In this document: positions 1 to 8,706 of the stretch, piece after piece
Layout: each line of letters starts with the position of its first letter
How positions within the stretch are numbered: the stretch's first letter is position 1
DNA from: Mycobacterium tilburgii
Lineage (GTDB): Bacteria; Actinomycetota; Actinomycetes; Mycobacteriales; Mycobacteriaceae
Direction of reading: 5' to 3'
NCBI RefSeq assembly: GCF_902168065.1
Contig: NZ_LR655698.1
Location: 20,964 to 84,963 of the forward strand
Length of the DNA stretch: 64,000 nucleotides
Made by a program: the position numbers and the translations under genes
Notes under the pieces: generated by a model
The model's database searches: none
What the model was told of the DNA's origin: nothing
The model's input: the letters and a program-made list of their open reading frames with translations, nothing else

Positions 1-713
1 CTCCCCGGGTCGGCGCCGCACTCCTCGAACACCGCGCGGGCCAATCCGAATCGTGAGACGACGCCCTCGTTGGCGGTGTGTAAGATCGGGCCGGGCACGT
101 CGTCATCGACGATCTGCAGCAAGGCCGTCGCCAGGTCCGCGACGTAGGTCGGCGAGCCGACCTGGTCGTCGACGACCTTGATCGGGCCGTCACCGACCGC
201 GAGCATGCGCATGACCGCGACAAAATCGGTCCCGTCGCCGCCGGTGTAGACCCAGGCGGTGCGGACGACGACCGTCTCGGGCAGCGCCGCCAGCGCGGCC
301 ACCTCCCCGGCGCGCTTGCTGCACGCGTACACGCCGCGCGGCGAGGTCTCGTCGCTGGGTTCGTAGGGGCGCGGTTCGGCACCGCCGAAATCACCGGCGA
401 ACACGAAATCGGTCGAGACGTGGATGAACCGGGCGCCGGCCCGCGCGCACGCCCGCGCGATGTGTCCCGGGCCGGCCTCGTTGACCTCATACGCCCGAGC
501 TTCATCGCTTTCGGCGCCGTCAACGTTGGTGTAGGCGGCGCAGTTGATCACGACGTCGCCCGGTTTGACGATCGCCTCGGCGGCGGCGGGGTCGGTGATG
601 TCCCACTGGCTCGACGTTTGGGCCAGGACGTCGCGACCCTGGTCAGTGGCTTGAGCGGCCAGACAACCGCCCAGCTTCCCACCGGCTCCGCTGATGACGA
701 TCCTGTCCGACAT
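1..713 (-). CDS. rmlD: dTDP-4-dehydrorhamnose reductase (RmlD), C-terminus cut by window edge
   Basis: RmlD performs the last step of dTDP-L-rhamnose synthesis in the cytoplasm; rhamnose links arabinogalactan to peptidoglycan in mycobacteria. Translating the minus strand from ATG at 713 gives an N-terminal Rossmann loop (GAGGKLGG, about residues 8–15) and, further on, the short-chain reductase pair in YACSKRAGE. The reading frame is open to base 1, so only about 237 residues are present and the rest lies outside. It is divergent from lcp1, 97 bp away, the same arrangement as Rv3266c/Rv3267 of M. tuberculosis. No lesion is seen in the visible part. Confidence 0.9.
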   Translation of the reverse strand, partial: MSDRIVISGAGGKLGGCLAAQATDQGRDVLAQTSSQWDITDPAAAEAIVKPGDVVINCAAYTNVDGAESDEARAYEVNEAGPGHIARACARAGARFIHVSTDFVFAGDFGGAEPRPYEPSDETSPRGVYACSKRAGEVAALAALPETVVVRTAWVYTGGDGTDFVAVMRMLAVGDGPIKVVDDQVGSPTYVADLATALLQIVDDDVPGPILHTANEGVVSRFGLARAVFEECGADPG

Positions 714-798
714 GGTTCGAGTTTGGCATGCCCGGGAAAGTGCGGGTCACGCCCGGGCACGCCGGGGTCGGATACTCGAGAAGCAGGTGTGCCGCAAG

Positions 799-804
799 TA
801 ACCT
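799..804 (+). promoter_or_regulatory. Putative -10 element for leaderless lcp1 transcript
   Basis: TAACCT (TAnnnT) lies six bases before the ATG at 811, and no purine-rich ribosome binding site sits between them. Mycobacterial leaderless mRNAs typically start at the A or G of the start codon, 6–8 bases after such a box. Inference from sequence only. Confidence 0.45.
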
Positions 805-810
805 AGTGGG

Positions 811-2274
811 ATGCCTGTGCAACGTGTGGTTCGTGTTGCTGCCACTGTGCTGGCCGTCGCCGTAGTCATCGGCACCGGCGTGGCCTGGAACAACGTACGG
901 TCGTTCGAAGACGGCATCTTCCACATGTCCGCACCTTCGTTGGGCCACGGCGGCGACGACGGCGCCATCGACATCCTGCTGGTCGGCCTGGACAGCCGCA
1001 CCGACGCCCACGGCAACCCGTTGACCCCCGAGGAGTTGGCGACGTTGCGGGCCGGCGACGAGGAAGCCACCAACACCGACACCATCATCCTGGTCCGGAT
1101 ACCGAACAACGGGAAGTCGGCCACCGCCATCTCGATTCCACGCGACTCCTACGTGACGGCCCCCGGCCTGGGCAAGACGAAGATCAACGGGGTCTACGGC
1201 CAGACCCGCGAGGCCAAGCGAGCCAGCTTGGTCAAGGCCGGCGATCCGCCCGGCGATGCCGCCGCCCAGGGAATCGAGGCCGGGCGGGAAGCACTGATCA
1301 AGACCGTCGCCGATCTCACCGGTGTCACCGTCGACCACTACGCCGAGATCGGGCTGCTCGGTTTCGCGTTGATCACCGACGCGCTTGGCGGCGTCGATGT
1401 GTGCCTCAAAGACGCTGTAAACGAACCGCTTTCGGGCGCCGACTTCCCGGCCGGCCCGCAGCGGCTGAACGGGGCCGAGGCGCTAAGCTTTGTGCGCCAG
1501 CGCCACGAGCTGCCGCGCGGCGATTTGGACCGGGTGGTGCGCCAGCAGGTCGTGATGGCCTCCCTGGCCCATCGCGTCATCTCCGGTCACACGCTGTCCA
1601 GCCCCACCACGATGAAGCGGCTGCAAGCCGCGGTGCAGCGCTCGGTGGTGCTCTCCCAGGGCTGGGACGTGATGGATTTCATCCAGCAGCTGCAGAAACT
1701 GGCTGGCGGCAACGTCGCGTTCGCCACCATCCCGGTGCTCGACGGCGCGGGCTGGAGCGACGACGGCATGCAAAGCGTGGTCCGGGTCGACCCCCGGCAG
1801 GTCCAGGACTGGGTGGCCAGCCTGTTGCACGAGCAGGATCAGGGCAAGACCGAAGAGGTCGCCTACACCCCCGCCAAGACCACCGCCAGCGTGGTCAACG
1901 ACACCGACATCAACGGATTGGCCGCCGCGGTCTCGGATGTGTTGAGCTCCAAGGGTTTCAGCACCGGCCCGGTCGGAAACAACGACGGGGGCCACGTGAA
2001 GGCTAGCCAGGTGCGCGCCAACAAGCCCGACGACATGGGGGCCCAGCAGGTTTCCAAGGAATTGGGCGGATTGCCGGTCGTCCCCGATGCGTCGCTGGCG
2101 CCGGGTTCGGTGCGGGTGGTGCTGGCCGACGACTACACCGGGCCCGGATCGGGTTTGTCCGGCTCGACCACGGCACCGGCCCGGGTGACCGACCAGTCGG
2201 CCACCGACCCGAATGTGCCGCCGCCGTCGCCGATCCTCACGGCCGGCAGCGACAAACCGGAGTGCATCGACTAA
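811..2274 (+). CDS. lcp1: LytR-CpsA-Psr (LCP) family arabinogalactan–peptidoglycan ligase
   Basis: Membrane-anchored LCP phosphotransferase, 487 residues, like Rv3267 (Lcp1), which attaches arabinogalactan to peptidoglycan. One transmembrane helix spans about residues 8–25. The LCP domain follows at about 50–250, with NTDTIILV (88–95), the IPRDS motif around R111/D112, and the arginine-rich SFVRQRHELPRGDLDRVVRQ stretch (226–245) that binds the polyprenyl pyrophosphate substrate in the family. A LytR_C-type domain occupies about 355–455. Length is close to Rv3267. The start at 811 is preceded by a -10-like box rather than a Shine-Dalgarno site. The stop overlaps the next gene by 13 bases. Intact. 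Confidence 0.9.
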   Translation: MPVQRVVRVAATVLAVAVVIGTGVAWNNVRSFEDGIFHMSAPSLGHGGDDGAIDILLVGLDSRTDAHGNPLTPEELATLRAGDEEATNTDTIILVRIPNNGKSATAISIPRDSYVTAPGLGKTKINGVYGQTREAKRASLVKAGDPPGDAAAQGIEAGREALIKTVADLTGVTVDHYAEIGLLGFALITDALGGVDVCLKDAVNEPLSGADFPAGPQRLNGAEALSFVRQRHELPRGDLDRVVRQQVVMASLAHRVISGHTLSSPTTMKRLQAAVQRSVVLSQGWDVMDFIQQLQKLAGGNVAFATIPVLDGAGWSDDGMQSVVRVDPRQVQDWVASLLHEQDQGKTEEVAYTPAKTTASVVNDTDINGLAAAVSDVLSSKGFSTGPVGNNDGGHVKASQVRANKPDDMGAQQVSKELGGLPVVPDASLAPGSVRVVLADDYTGPGSGLSGSTTAPARVTDQSATDPNVPPPSPILTAGSDKPECID

Positions 2275-2912
2275 GCACGCTGTCCGGGGCGATCCTCGAC
2301 CCGAAGCTGCGCGGCGACTCGGTCGGCCCGCGCATCACCTACTACGATGATGCCACCGGCGAGCGCATCGAGTTGTCCGCGGTGACGCTGGCCAACTGGG
2401 CCGCCAAGACCGGCAACCTGTTGCGCGACGAGCTGGGCGCGGCGTCGGGCAGTCGAGTGGCGATCCTGCTGCCGGCACGCTGGCAGACCGCCGTGGTGTT
2501 GTCCGGGGCTTGGTGGATCGGCGCCGAGGCGGTGCTGACGGGGCCGGCCGATCTGGGGCTCTGCACCGCCGACCGGCTGGACGAGGCCGACGCGGCGGTC
2601 GAGCCGGGCGGCGAGGTCGCGGTGTTGTCGCTGGATCCGTTCGGCCGCCCGGCACCCGACCTGCCGATCGGTGTCACCGACTACGCCACCGCGGTGCGCG
2701 TGCACGGCGACCAGATCATCCCCGAACCCCACCCGGATCCGGCGCTGGCTGGCCGATCGATCGACGAGGTGCTGGCGGACTGCGAAAACTCGGCGGCGGC
2801 AAGGGGTTTGACCGCCAACGACCGCGTGCTCTCCACCGCGGCGTGGACCGAGCCCGCCGAATTGGTCGACGAGCTGCTGGCGATCATGGCCGTCGGGTCC
2901 TCGCTGGTGTAG
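2262..2912 (+). CDS. TIGR03089 family protein (Rv3268-like)
   Basis: A 216-residue protein resembling Rv3268 and the TIGR03089 family, whose members look like the N-terminal part of AMP-binding enzymes without the catalytic half. No ATP-binding P-loop or adenylation core motif is visible, so an enzymatic role cannot be claimed. The GTG at 2262 overlaps the end of lcp1 in another frame, which suggests translational coupling and a shared transcript. Function unknown; the neighbourhood points to the cell envelope only by association. Intact and similar in length to the M. tuberculosis protein. Confidence 0.75.
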   Translation: MHRLSTLSGAILDPKLRGDSVGPRITYYDDATGERIELSAVTLANWAAKTGNLLRDELGAASGSRVAILLPARWQTAVVLSGAWWIGAEAVLTGPADLGLCTADRLDEADAAVEPGGEVAVLSLDPFGRPAPDLPIGVTDYATAVRVHGDQIIPEPHPDPALAGRSIDEVLADCENSAAARGLTANDRVLSTAAWTEPAELVDELLAIMAVGSSLV

Positions 2913-2999
2913 GTAGCGAACCCTGACCCAGGTGCGCTGCCGCGCCGCGTCGAGACCGAGAAGGTCACTCGCGTGCTCTGACCAACCACCAAATTAATC

Positions 3000-3019
3000 T
3001 TGATATCGCAATATATCAA
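3000..3019. promoter_or_regulatory. AT-rich perfect palindrome upstream of pacL1–ctpC, candidate metal-responsive operator
   Basis: The arms TTGATAT (3000–3006) and ATATCAA (3013–3019) are perfectly complementary around a 6-base centre. They sit in the most AT-rich stretch of the 198-bp gap before pacL1, about 92 bp before the start. Spacing and composition resemble ArsR/SmtB- or other dimeric-repressor sites, but no regulator gene is adjacent. In M. tuberculosis the pacL1–ctpC operon is zinc-inducible (established). Operator assignment here is inference. Confidence 0.5.
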
Positions 3020-3110
3020 TGTTAGCTTTCGTGTAAACATGGGTTGGACGGCGCGACAACACCAGACCACGGAATAGATTTCGCGCCCGTCCCGATGAAG
3101 AAAGGACCAG

Positions 3111-3395
3111 GTGATGGCGGTGTACGGGCTCTTGGCGAAGACAGCGGGAACGGTTATCACCGGTTTAGTCGGCGTGACGGCCTACGAGGTGGTCCGCAAA
3201 GCCGTGGCCAAGGCGCCGCTGCACCAAACCGCGGTGGCGACCGCGGAGCTGGGACTGCGCGGAACCCGCAAGGCGGAGACGGCCGCCGAGTCGGCGCGGC
3301 TGAAGCTGGCCGACGTGATGGCCGAGGCCCGGGAGCGCATCGGCGAAGAAGCGCCCACCCCCACCGTCGGCGACGCCCACGATCACGAGCACTGA
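3111..3395 (+). CDS. pacL1: PacL1-like metallochaperone (DUF1490)
   Basis: Small DUF1490 protein, 94 residues, equivalent to Rv3269/PacL1, a P-ATPase-associated chaperone-like protein that stabilises CtpC in the membrane and binds zinc. An N-terminal hydrophobic segment (about residues 4–27) anchors it. The middle is helical and rich in Ala, Arg and Glu. The C-terminus ends in DAHDHEH, matching the known acidic/histidine metal-binding tail. GTG at 3111 and ATG at 3114 are both possible; the AAAGGA element just upstream suits either. The stop is 9 bases before ctpC, so the two are co-translated. Intact. Confidence 0.88.
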   Translation: MMAVYGLLAKTAGTVITGLVGVTAYEVVRKAVAKAPLHQTAVATAELGLRGTRKAETAAESARLKLADVMAEARERIGEEAPTPTVGDAHDHEH

Positions 3396-3404
3396 TCGCC
3401 GTTC

Positions 3405-5591
3405 ATGAGTCTCGCGATCGTTGAAGACGTCGCAATCGCCGAAGAACCCTCGCTCACCATCCTTTCGGATGCGGCCGGCCGGATGCGAGTGGCCGTGCAC
3501 TGGGTTCGCGCCAACCCGCGCCGCGCCGTCGGGGTCGAGGAGGCCGTCGCCAAACAGACCGGTGTGCGTGCCGTGCACGCCTACCCGCGCACCGGTTCGG
3601 TCGTGGTCTGGTATTCGCCGCTCCGGTGCAACCGGTCCGCGGTGCTGGCCGCCATCAGCGGTGCCGAACACATTGCCGCCGAACTGATCCCGGTCCGAGA
3701 TCCGCATTCGTCGGAGATCCGTAACTCCGATGTGGTGCGGATGGTGATCGGCGGTGTCGCGCTGGGCCTGCTCGGGATCCGCCGCTACGTGTTCGCCCGG
3801 CCGCCGCTGCTCGGCCCCAGCGGCCGGGTGGTCGCCACCGGGGTTACGATCTTTACCGGCTATCCCTTTCTGCATGGCGCGCTGCGTTCGTTGCGGTCGG
3901 GCAGGGCGGGCACAGACGCGCTGGTCTCCGCGGCAACGGTGGCGAGCCTGATCCTGCGCGAGAACGTCGTCGCGCTCACCGTGCTTTGGCTGCTCAATAT
4001 CGGGGAATACCTGCAGGATCTGACGTTGCGCCGCACCCGCCGGGCGATCTCGGAGCTGCTGCGCGGCAACCAGGACACCGCCTGGGTCCGGCTGACCGAC
4101 GGACCGGATGAGGGCGCCGAGGTGCAGGTGGCGGTCGGCACCGTGAAGATCGGCGACGAGGTGGTGGTGCACGACCACGTCGCCATCCCGGTGGACGGCG
4201 AGGTGGTGGACGGCGAGGCCGTGGTCGACCAGTCCGCGATCACCGGTGAGAACCTGCCGGTGAGCATCGCCGTGGGCGCGCACGTGCACGCGGGTTCCGT
4301 CGTGGTGCGCGGACGGCTGGTGGTCCGCGCCGAGGCTGTCGGCAACCAAACCACCATCGGCCGGATCATCAGCCGTGTCGAGGAGGCGCAGCACGATCGG
4401 GCACCCATCCAGACGGTCGGCGAAAACTTCTCCCGCCGTTTCGTTCCCACGTCGTTCATCGTCTCGGCGATCACCCTGGCGATCACCGGCGACGTCAGGC
4501 GCGCGATGACCATGCTGTTGATCGCCTGCCCCTGTGCGGTCGGATTGGCCACTCCGACCGCGATCAGCGCCGCTATCGGCAACGGCGCCCGGCGCGGTAT
4601 CCTGATCAAGGGCGGATCCCACCTCGAACAGGCGGGGCAGGTCGACGCGATCGTGTTCGACAAGACCGGGACGCTGACCGTCGGGCGGCCAGTGGTCACG
4701 AATATTGTTTCCATGCACAAGGACTGGGAGCCCGAGCAGGTGCTGGCGTATGCCGCCAGCTCGGAGATCCATTCCCGCCACCCGTTGGCCGAGGCGGTGA
4801 TCCGCTCCACCGAGGAACGACACATCACCATCCCGCCGCACGAGGAATGCGAGGTGCTGGTCGGCCTGGGCATGCGAACCTGGGCCGACGGCCGGACCCT
4901 GCTGCTGGGCAGCCCGTCGCTGCTGCAGGACGAAAAGGTCAAGGTCTCCAAGAAGGCGAAGGATTGGGTCGACAAGTTGCGGCGCCAGGCCGAGACCCCG
5001 CTGCTGCTGGCGGTGGACGGGACGCTGGTGGGCCTGATCAGGCTGCGCGACGAGGTTCGACCGGAGGCGGCCGCGGTGCTCAAGGAATTGCGCGCCAACG
5101 GGATTCGCCGCATCGTCATGCTCACCGGAGATCACCCGGACATCGCGCAGGTGGTCGCCGACGAGCTCGGGATCGACGAGTGGCGCGCCGAGGTCTTGCC
5201 GGAAGACAAGCTCAAGGTGGTGCGCGACCTGCAGAGCCAGGGCTACATCGTGGGCATGGTCGGCGACGGTATTAATGACGCGCCGGCGCTGGCCGCGGCC
5301 GACATCGGGATCGCGATGGGGTTGGCCGGCACTGACGTCGCGGTCGAGACCGCCGATGTGGCGCTCGCCAACGACGACCTGCATCGCCTGCTCGACGTGC
5401 GAGACCTCGGCGCCCGCGCGGTCGACGTGATCCGGGAGAACTACGGCATGTCGATCGCTGTCAACGCCGCCGGATTGATCATCGGCGCGGGCGGGGTGCT
5501 GTCTCCCATGCTGGCCGCGATCCTGCACAACGTGTCGTCGGTTGCCGTGGTTGCCAACAGTTCCCGACTCATCCGCTACCGACTGGACTGA
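3405..5591 (+). CDS. ctpC: P1-type metal-transporting ATPase CtpC
   Basis: A 728-residue P1B-type ATPase that exports transition metal (zinc, with manganese also proposed for Rv3270) across the inner membrane. Visible motifs are the translocation CPC (C375–P376–C377), the phosphorylation site DKTGT with D419, the SRHPLAEA nucleotide-binding HP motif, TGDHP and the hinge GDGINDAPAL. Membrane helices flank these. The N-terminus has an HMA-like fold region but no CxxC, as is usual for CtpC. Length agrees with the M. tuberculosis protein (about 718). It follows pacL1 directly and shares its likely metal-controlled promoter. Fully intact, unlike the DNA that follows. Confidence 0.95.
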   Translation: MSLAIVEDVAIAEEPSLTILSDAAGRMRVAVHWVRANPRRAVGVEEAVAKQTGVRAVHAYPRTGSVVVWYSPLRCNRSAVLAAISGAEHIAAELIPVRDPHSSEIRNSDVVRMVIGGVALGLLGIRRYVFARPPLLGPSGRVVATGVTIFTGYPFLHGALRSLRSGRAGTDALVSAATVASLILRENVVALTVLWLLNIGEYLQDLTLRRTRRAISELLRGNQDTAWVRLTDGPDEGAEVQVAVGTVKIGDEVVVHDHVAIPVDGEVVDGEAVVDQSAITGENLPVSIAVGAHVHAGSVVVRGRLVVRAEAVGNQTTIGRIISRVEEAQHDRAPIQTVGENFSRRFVPTSFIVSAITLAITGDVRRAMTMLLIACPCAVGLATPTAISAAIGNGARRGILIKGGSHLEQAGQVDAIVFDKTGTLTVGRPVVTNIVSMHKDWEPEQVLAYAASSEIHSRHPLAEAVIRSTEERHITIPPHEECEVLVGLGMRTWADGRTLLLGSPSLLQDEKVKVSKKAKDWVDKLRRQAETPLLLAVDGTLVGLIRLRDEVRPEAAAVLKELRANGIRRIVMLTGDHPDIAQVVADELGIDEWRAEVLPEDKLKVVRDLQSQGYIVGMVGDGINDAPALAAADIGIAMGLAGTDVAVETADVALANDDLHRLLDVRDLGARAVDVIRENYGMSIAVNAAGLIIGAGGVLSPMLAAILHNVSSVAVVANSSRLIRYRLD

Positions 5592-5808
5592 GCACACGAT
5601 CGAAACGCTTTGGGAGTCATAAGCTCTCAGCTGCTCGGTGGTGGCTCGCGCGCCGATCAGCATCTTCGATGGGTGCCATCGATAACGCTCATGGCATTGC
5701 GCTGGTCGTGCTCCCCCCGGGTGGATACCGTCAAGTAGGCAGGGCCAACCACGGCACAGGGGAAGCCAGAATGATTGCCGCACATCCGATATCGGCGGGG
5801 CCGAACTG

Positions 5809-6190
5809 ATGTCACATAGCGCCAGTGTCGTGTTCGACCAGCTTGTCAACGCCGATCCGCCCACCCAGCCCGCGAATCCTGTTCGACACTGCCTGCGTGC
5901 TCGGGGGCAGCGTCGCTGGGTTGTTCGCTGCCCGGGTCCTCGCTGACTTTGCGTGCCAAGTGGTGATCGTCGAGCGCGACGAATTGACCAGTCAGGCCCG
6001 CGGCCGATGATCGGTGCGACACGGCCGCTGCTCGAATCAGTAGTACGTGGCAACGTCTTGTCCCGGGCAAACATCTCCGTCAAGCGCGCCCAGGCGACCG
6101 GGTTGCAATATCGGGATGGCGCCGTGACCGGGGTCGAATGCCACAGCGCACCCAGGCCCGAATTGGTGAGCATCGATGGCCGGACGGCGA
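5809..6190 (+). pseudogene. FAD-dependent monooxygenase remnant
   Basis: The region encodes pieces of a flavoprotein monooxygenase. A dinucleotide-binding segment GGSVAGLFAARVLAD followed by VVIVERD is the classic FAD βαβ fold. Then, in a different frame, comes RPMIGATRPLLESVVR and a substrate-domain-like stretch ending near 6190. At least one frameshift (near 6005) separates the two, and the C-terminal two thirds are missing. A plausible original start is the ATG at 5809, in yet another frame. No partner gene is preserved. Recognisable decay product, not functional. Confidence 0.6.
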
Positions 6191-6756
6191 AGCTGCGTAC
6201 CTGCAGGCGGTCTTTGCCGCAGGCAGACCATGATTCGCCCAATTCACTCGTTTCTAACCCATGCGTTAGTTCAAGCGCGGTCTCCGCGATTTCACCGGCC
6301 GTCATGATCTGGGTTGTCCAGGCCGGCGTCGGATAGCCGGTTGGCACTGCGGCGGGTCGCCGTCGCCGCAGTGCGCACCGTCCCGGCCCAGCCGCCACCA
6401 CGGTGCCGCACGGCTTGCGGGCACAGCGCGGGATCCATCCGTACCGCCACCCACGCCAATCGGCGGGCGACAGCGGGCAGGGGCCCCGAGCACCGCATCG
6501 TATGCCGCCCCGACCTGGCCGGGGTCATGCAGTCGGGCACCCTAACTGATCACATCGATCGAGTCCACGGCGATGTCGAATTGCCGCAGGCAGTCGGTCA
6601 GTGTCGCTAGTGAAACCGCCTGACTGGACACGGTTGTCGCGGGTTCCATGGTCGTCATCGCTGCCAGATCCGGCAACCAGGTGGAACAGCGACGTCAGGC
6701 GTTTGCCGTCCCAATGGAATCCGATCCGCGAACCATCGGGCCGGGACTTCTGCCAG
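6191..6756. other. Non-coding decayed DNA, nothing identifiable
   Basis: About 565 bases with no frame that I can match to a family on either strand. Short open stretches exist but have shadow-like composition. It lies between two remnants and is most simply read as heavily decayed coding DNA. Confidence 0.5.
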
Positions 6757-6896
6757 CGCAAGGCTCAGCTGGCTAATCTCCCTCCGGATGTCGCGGCTCA
6801 AGATCCGCTGGGTCAAGACAAGTTTGGCGACGTGGTGCTGGTGGTCGATGGCTGGGCCACGATTCGAAGCGACTTCGCGATGCTCGAACCCGCCCT
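6757..6896 (+). pseudogene. EccC-type (ESX secretion ATPase) fragment
   Basis: About 46 codons read like the FtsK/SpoIIIE-type ATPase EccC of type VII secretion: a PPDVAAQDPLG linker followed by FGDVVLVVDGWATIRSDF and LEPALQ. The 'FGDV.LVVDGW' block precedes a Walker-B-like strand in EccC proteins. Nothing else of the roughly 1,300-residue protein remains nearby. The frame runs without interruption into an amino-acid decarboxylase fragment, so this is one side of a deletion or recombination junction. Assignment is from motif memory, not a search. Confidence 0.5.
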
Positions 6897-7723
6897 GCAG
6901 GCGATGGACGCGGGGGCGGATGTCTGCGTGGTCAACGTGCACAAGATGGGTGCCAGATTCGAGCAGGCTCGGTCTTTCATCTGCAGGGCGATCTGGTCGA
7001 CCCGACACGGTTGCCCGCGTGTGCCGACCTGTTGATGACGACGAGCCCGAACGTGATGGTCTATGCGGCGCTCGACGGTTGGCGGCGCCAGATGGTCGAG
7101 CACGGTCACGAACTGCTCAGCGCCGAACTCGATCTCGCCCGCTACCTGCGCGGCCGGCTGGCCGAAATCCCCGACGTCAAGGTGCTCGAGGACGAGCTGC
7201 TTGGCGCCGAGGCGTCCTGCAGCCTCGACACGACGCAGGTCCTGATGGACATCGCCGGGACCGGGACGTCGGGGTATCAGGCCTCCGACTGGCTGCGCGA
7301 ACACTGCCGCCTCGACCTCGGCATCAGCGGTCACCGCCGCATCCTGGCCACCATGTCGTTCGCCGACGACAAAGACACTGCGGACCGCATGCTGACGGCG
7401 ATGACCAATAGCGCCGGGCCGCAACAGACTTTGAGCGCCCGGCATCGATCAACCTACCGGCGCCCGAGGACATTGAGCTCGAGACCGTTTGCTTGCCGCG
7501 TGACGCGTTCTTCGGCCGGACCGAGATGGTGCCCGCCGAGGCCGCCGCCGGACGCATTTCGGCCGAGCAGATCACGCCTTATCCTCCGGGCATTCCCGCG
7601 GTGGTGCCAGGTGAGCGTCTCAACGGCGCCGTCATCGACTATCTGCGTTCCGGTGTCGAGGCGGGGATGACGCTGCCGGATCCGGCGGACCCGAGCGCCC
7701 GGCGGTTCCGCGTGGTCGCCTGA
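6894..7723 (+). pseudogene. adi: Orn/Lys/Arg decarboxylase (adi, Rv2531c-like) 3' remnant
   Basis: C-terminal third of a PLP-dependent ornithine/lysine/arginine decarboxylase of about 950 residues. AMDAGADVCVVNVHKMG contains the PLP-binding lysine (VHKMG). Next come LLMTTSPNVMVYAALDGW and SGHRRILATMSFADD, and finally an intact-looking tail from PRDAFFGRTEMVPAE to the stop at 7723. The three parts lie in three frames, with shifts near 6975–7010 and 7420–7490. The 5' two thirds are gone and replaced by an EccC fragment. Confidence 0.75.
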
Positions 7724-7733
7724 CCAACCCGGT

Positions 7734-8090
7734 CTAGGCCGATTCCTGGGCGCGGGATTTCGCGGCCTTGCGCAACTCGCGGTTGCTGGACCGCAGATCG
7801 GTGTTCGCCGCGGACAGTTCAGCGTTGTGGTCTTCGAGGTTGAGGATTCGGGCGATGCCGGCCAGGTTCACCCCGGCGTCGACCAACGTGCTAATGCGCC
7901 GCAGCCGGGCCAGGTCGTCGGCGCTGTAGCGGCGGGTGCCCCCCTGGCTGCGAGCCGGGGTGAGCAGGCCGTAACGCTCGTACAGCCGCAGCGACTGGAC
8001 CGGGACGCCGGACAATTCGGCAGCGACAGAAATGCCGTACACGCCGTGATCGGGGGCCGGCGCACCGGCATCGCCGGAGAGATCGGCCAT
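7734..8090 (-). CDS. MerR-family (HspR-like) regulator
   Basis: A 118-residue MerR/HspR-type DNA-binding protein. The winged helix covers about residues 15–85: YGISVAAELSGVPVQSLRLY, then ERYGLLTPARSQGGTRRYS. The tail (about 88–118) is a short leucine/asparagine-rich coiled coil expected to dimerise. No cysteines of metal-sensing MerR proteins are present, in keeping with heat-shock regulators such as HspR. I chose ATG 8090 because a strong GAGGAGGT site precedes it; an upstream ATG at 8147 lacks one. It is divergent from hsp18 over a 134-bp gap and probably represses it and itself (inference). Intact. Confidence 0.8.
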   Translation of the reverse strand: MADLSGDAGAPAPDHGVYGISVAAELSGVPVQSLRLYERYGLLTPARSQGGTRRYSADDLARLRRISTLVDAGVNLAGIARILNLEDHNAELSAANTDLRSSNRELRKAAKSRAQESA

Positions 8091-8137
8091 CGAGCACACC
8101 TCCTCACTCACTCGCATAGGAAACCTGTTTATCATAC

Positions 8138-8188
8138 TTGCACTCATCTTGCGAGAATGTTATATAAAAGCTATGCCTCACGGCATAG
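8138..8188 (+). promoter_or_regulatory. hsp18 promoter region with wide spacer and palindrome
   Basis: A TTGCAC (8138–8143) and TATAAA (8163–8168) pair has a 19-base spacer, the unusual length typical of MerR-controlled promoters; TATATA at 8161 would give 17. Just downstream a perfect inverted repeat CTATGCC/GGCATAG (8171–8177 and 8182–8188, 4-base loop) covers the likely transcription start or 5' leader. Control by the divergent MerR/HspR-like protein is inferred. Confidence 0.45.
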
Positions 8189-8224
8189 ATATTCTGACTC
8201 AGGGCAACAGATTGGAGTGGAAAG

Positions 8225-8695
8225 ATGACTGCAATGTTGATGCGCACCGACCCCTTCCGAGAACTGGACCGATTCGCTCAACAGGTGTTCGGCACGGCCG
8301 CGCGTCCCGCGGCGATGCCGATGGATGCCTGGCGCCAGGGCGACGAGTTCATCGTTGAGTTCGACGTGCCGGGCATCAACGGCGATTCGCTGGACATCGA
8401 CATCGAGCGCAACGTGGTGACCGTGCGGGCCGAGCGCCCGACGCTGGACCCCAACCAGGAGATGCTGGCCACCGAGCGACCGCGTGGTGTGTTCAGCCGG
8501 CAACTGGTGCTCGGTGACAACCTCGACACCGACCGAATCCAGGCGTCTTGCACCGAAGGTGTTCTGCGCCTGCGAATCCCGGTAGCCGAGAAGGCCAAGC
8601 CGCGCAAGATCGCGATCAATCGCGGCGGGGCACACCACGTCATCGATGGCCACGTTGAAAACCACGTCGAACAACGGGGGGTGATCAACGCCTGA
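8225..8695 (+). CDS. hsp18: Small heat-shock protein Hsp18 (18-kDa antigen, Hsp20 family)
   Basis: A 156-residue α-crystallin-type chaperone that binds unfolding proteins in the cytoplasm. It strongly resembles the 18-kDa antigen of M. leprae and M. avium: [18 protein letters not shown] near the start, then [19 protein letters not shown], and the Hsp20 signature around [15 protein letters not shown]. The α-crystallin domain spans about residues 30–135. The ATG at 8225 has GGAGTGGAAAG upstream; the M. leprae protein starts at the equivalent of the internal M4. The tail is histidine-rich and slightly longer than usual. Divergent MerR/HspR-like regulator upstream. Intact. Confidence 0.92.
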   Translation: MTAMLMRTDPFRELDRFAQQVFGTAARPAAMPMDAWRQGDEFIVEFDVPGINGDSLDIDIERNVVTVRAERPTLDPNQEMLATERPRGVFSRQLVLGDNLDTDRIQASCTEGVLRLRIPVAEKAKPRKIAINRGGAHHVIDGHVENHVEQRGVINA

Positions 8696-8706
8696 CAAAA
8701 GTGGTG

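Noticed and set aside
3165..6401. A 1,078-codon open frame on the minus strand
   Set aside because: It is antisense to ctpC and pacL1, is Arg/Gly/His/Asp-rich with no family motif, and is explained by high GC. ctpC on the plus strand has all catalytic motifs.
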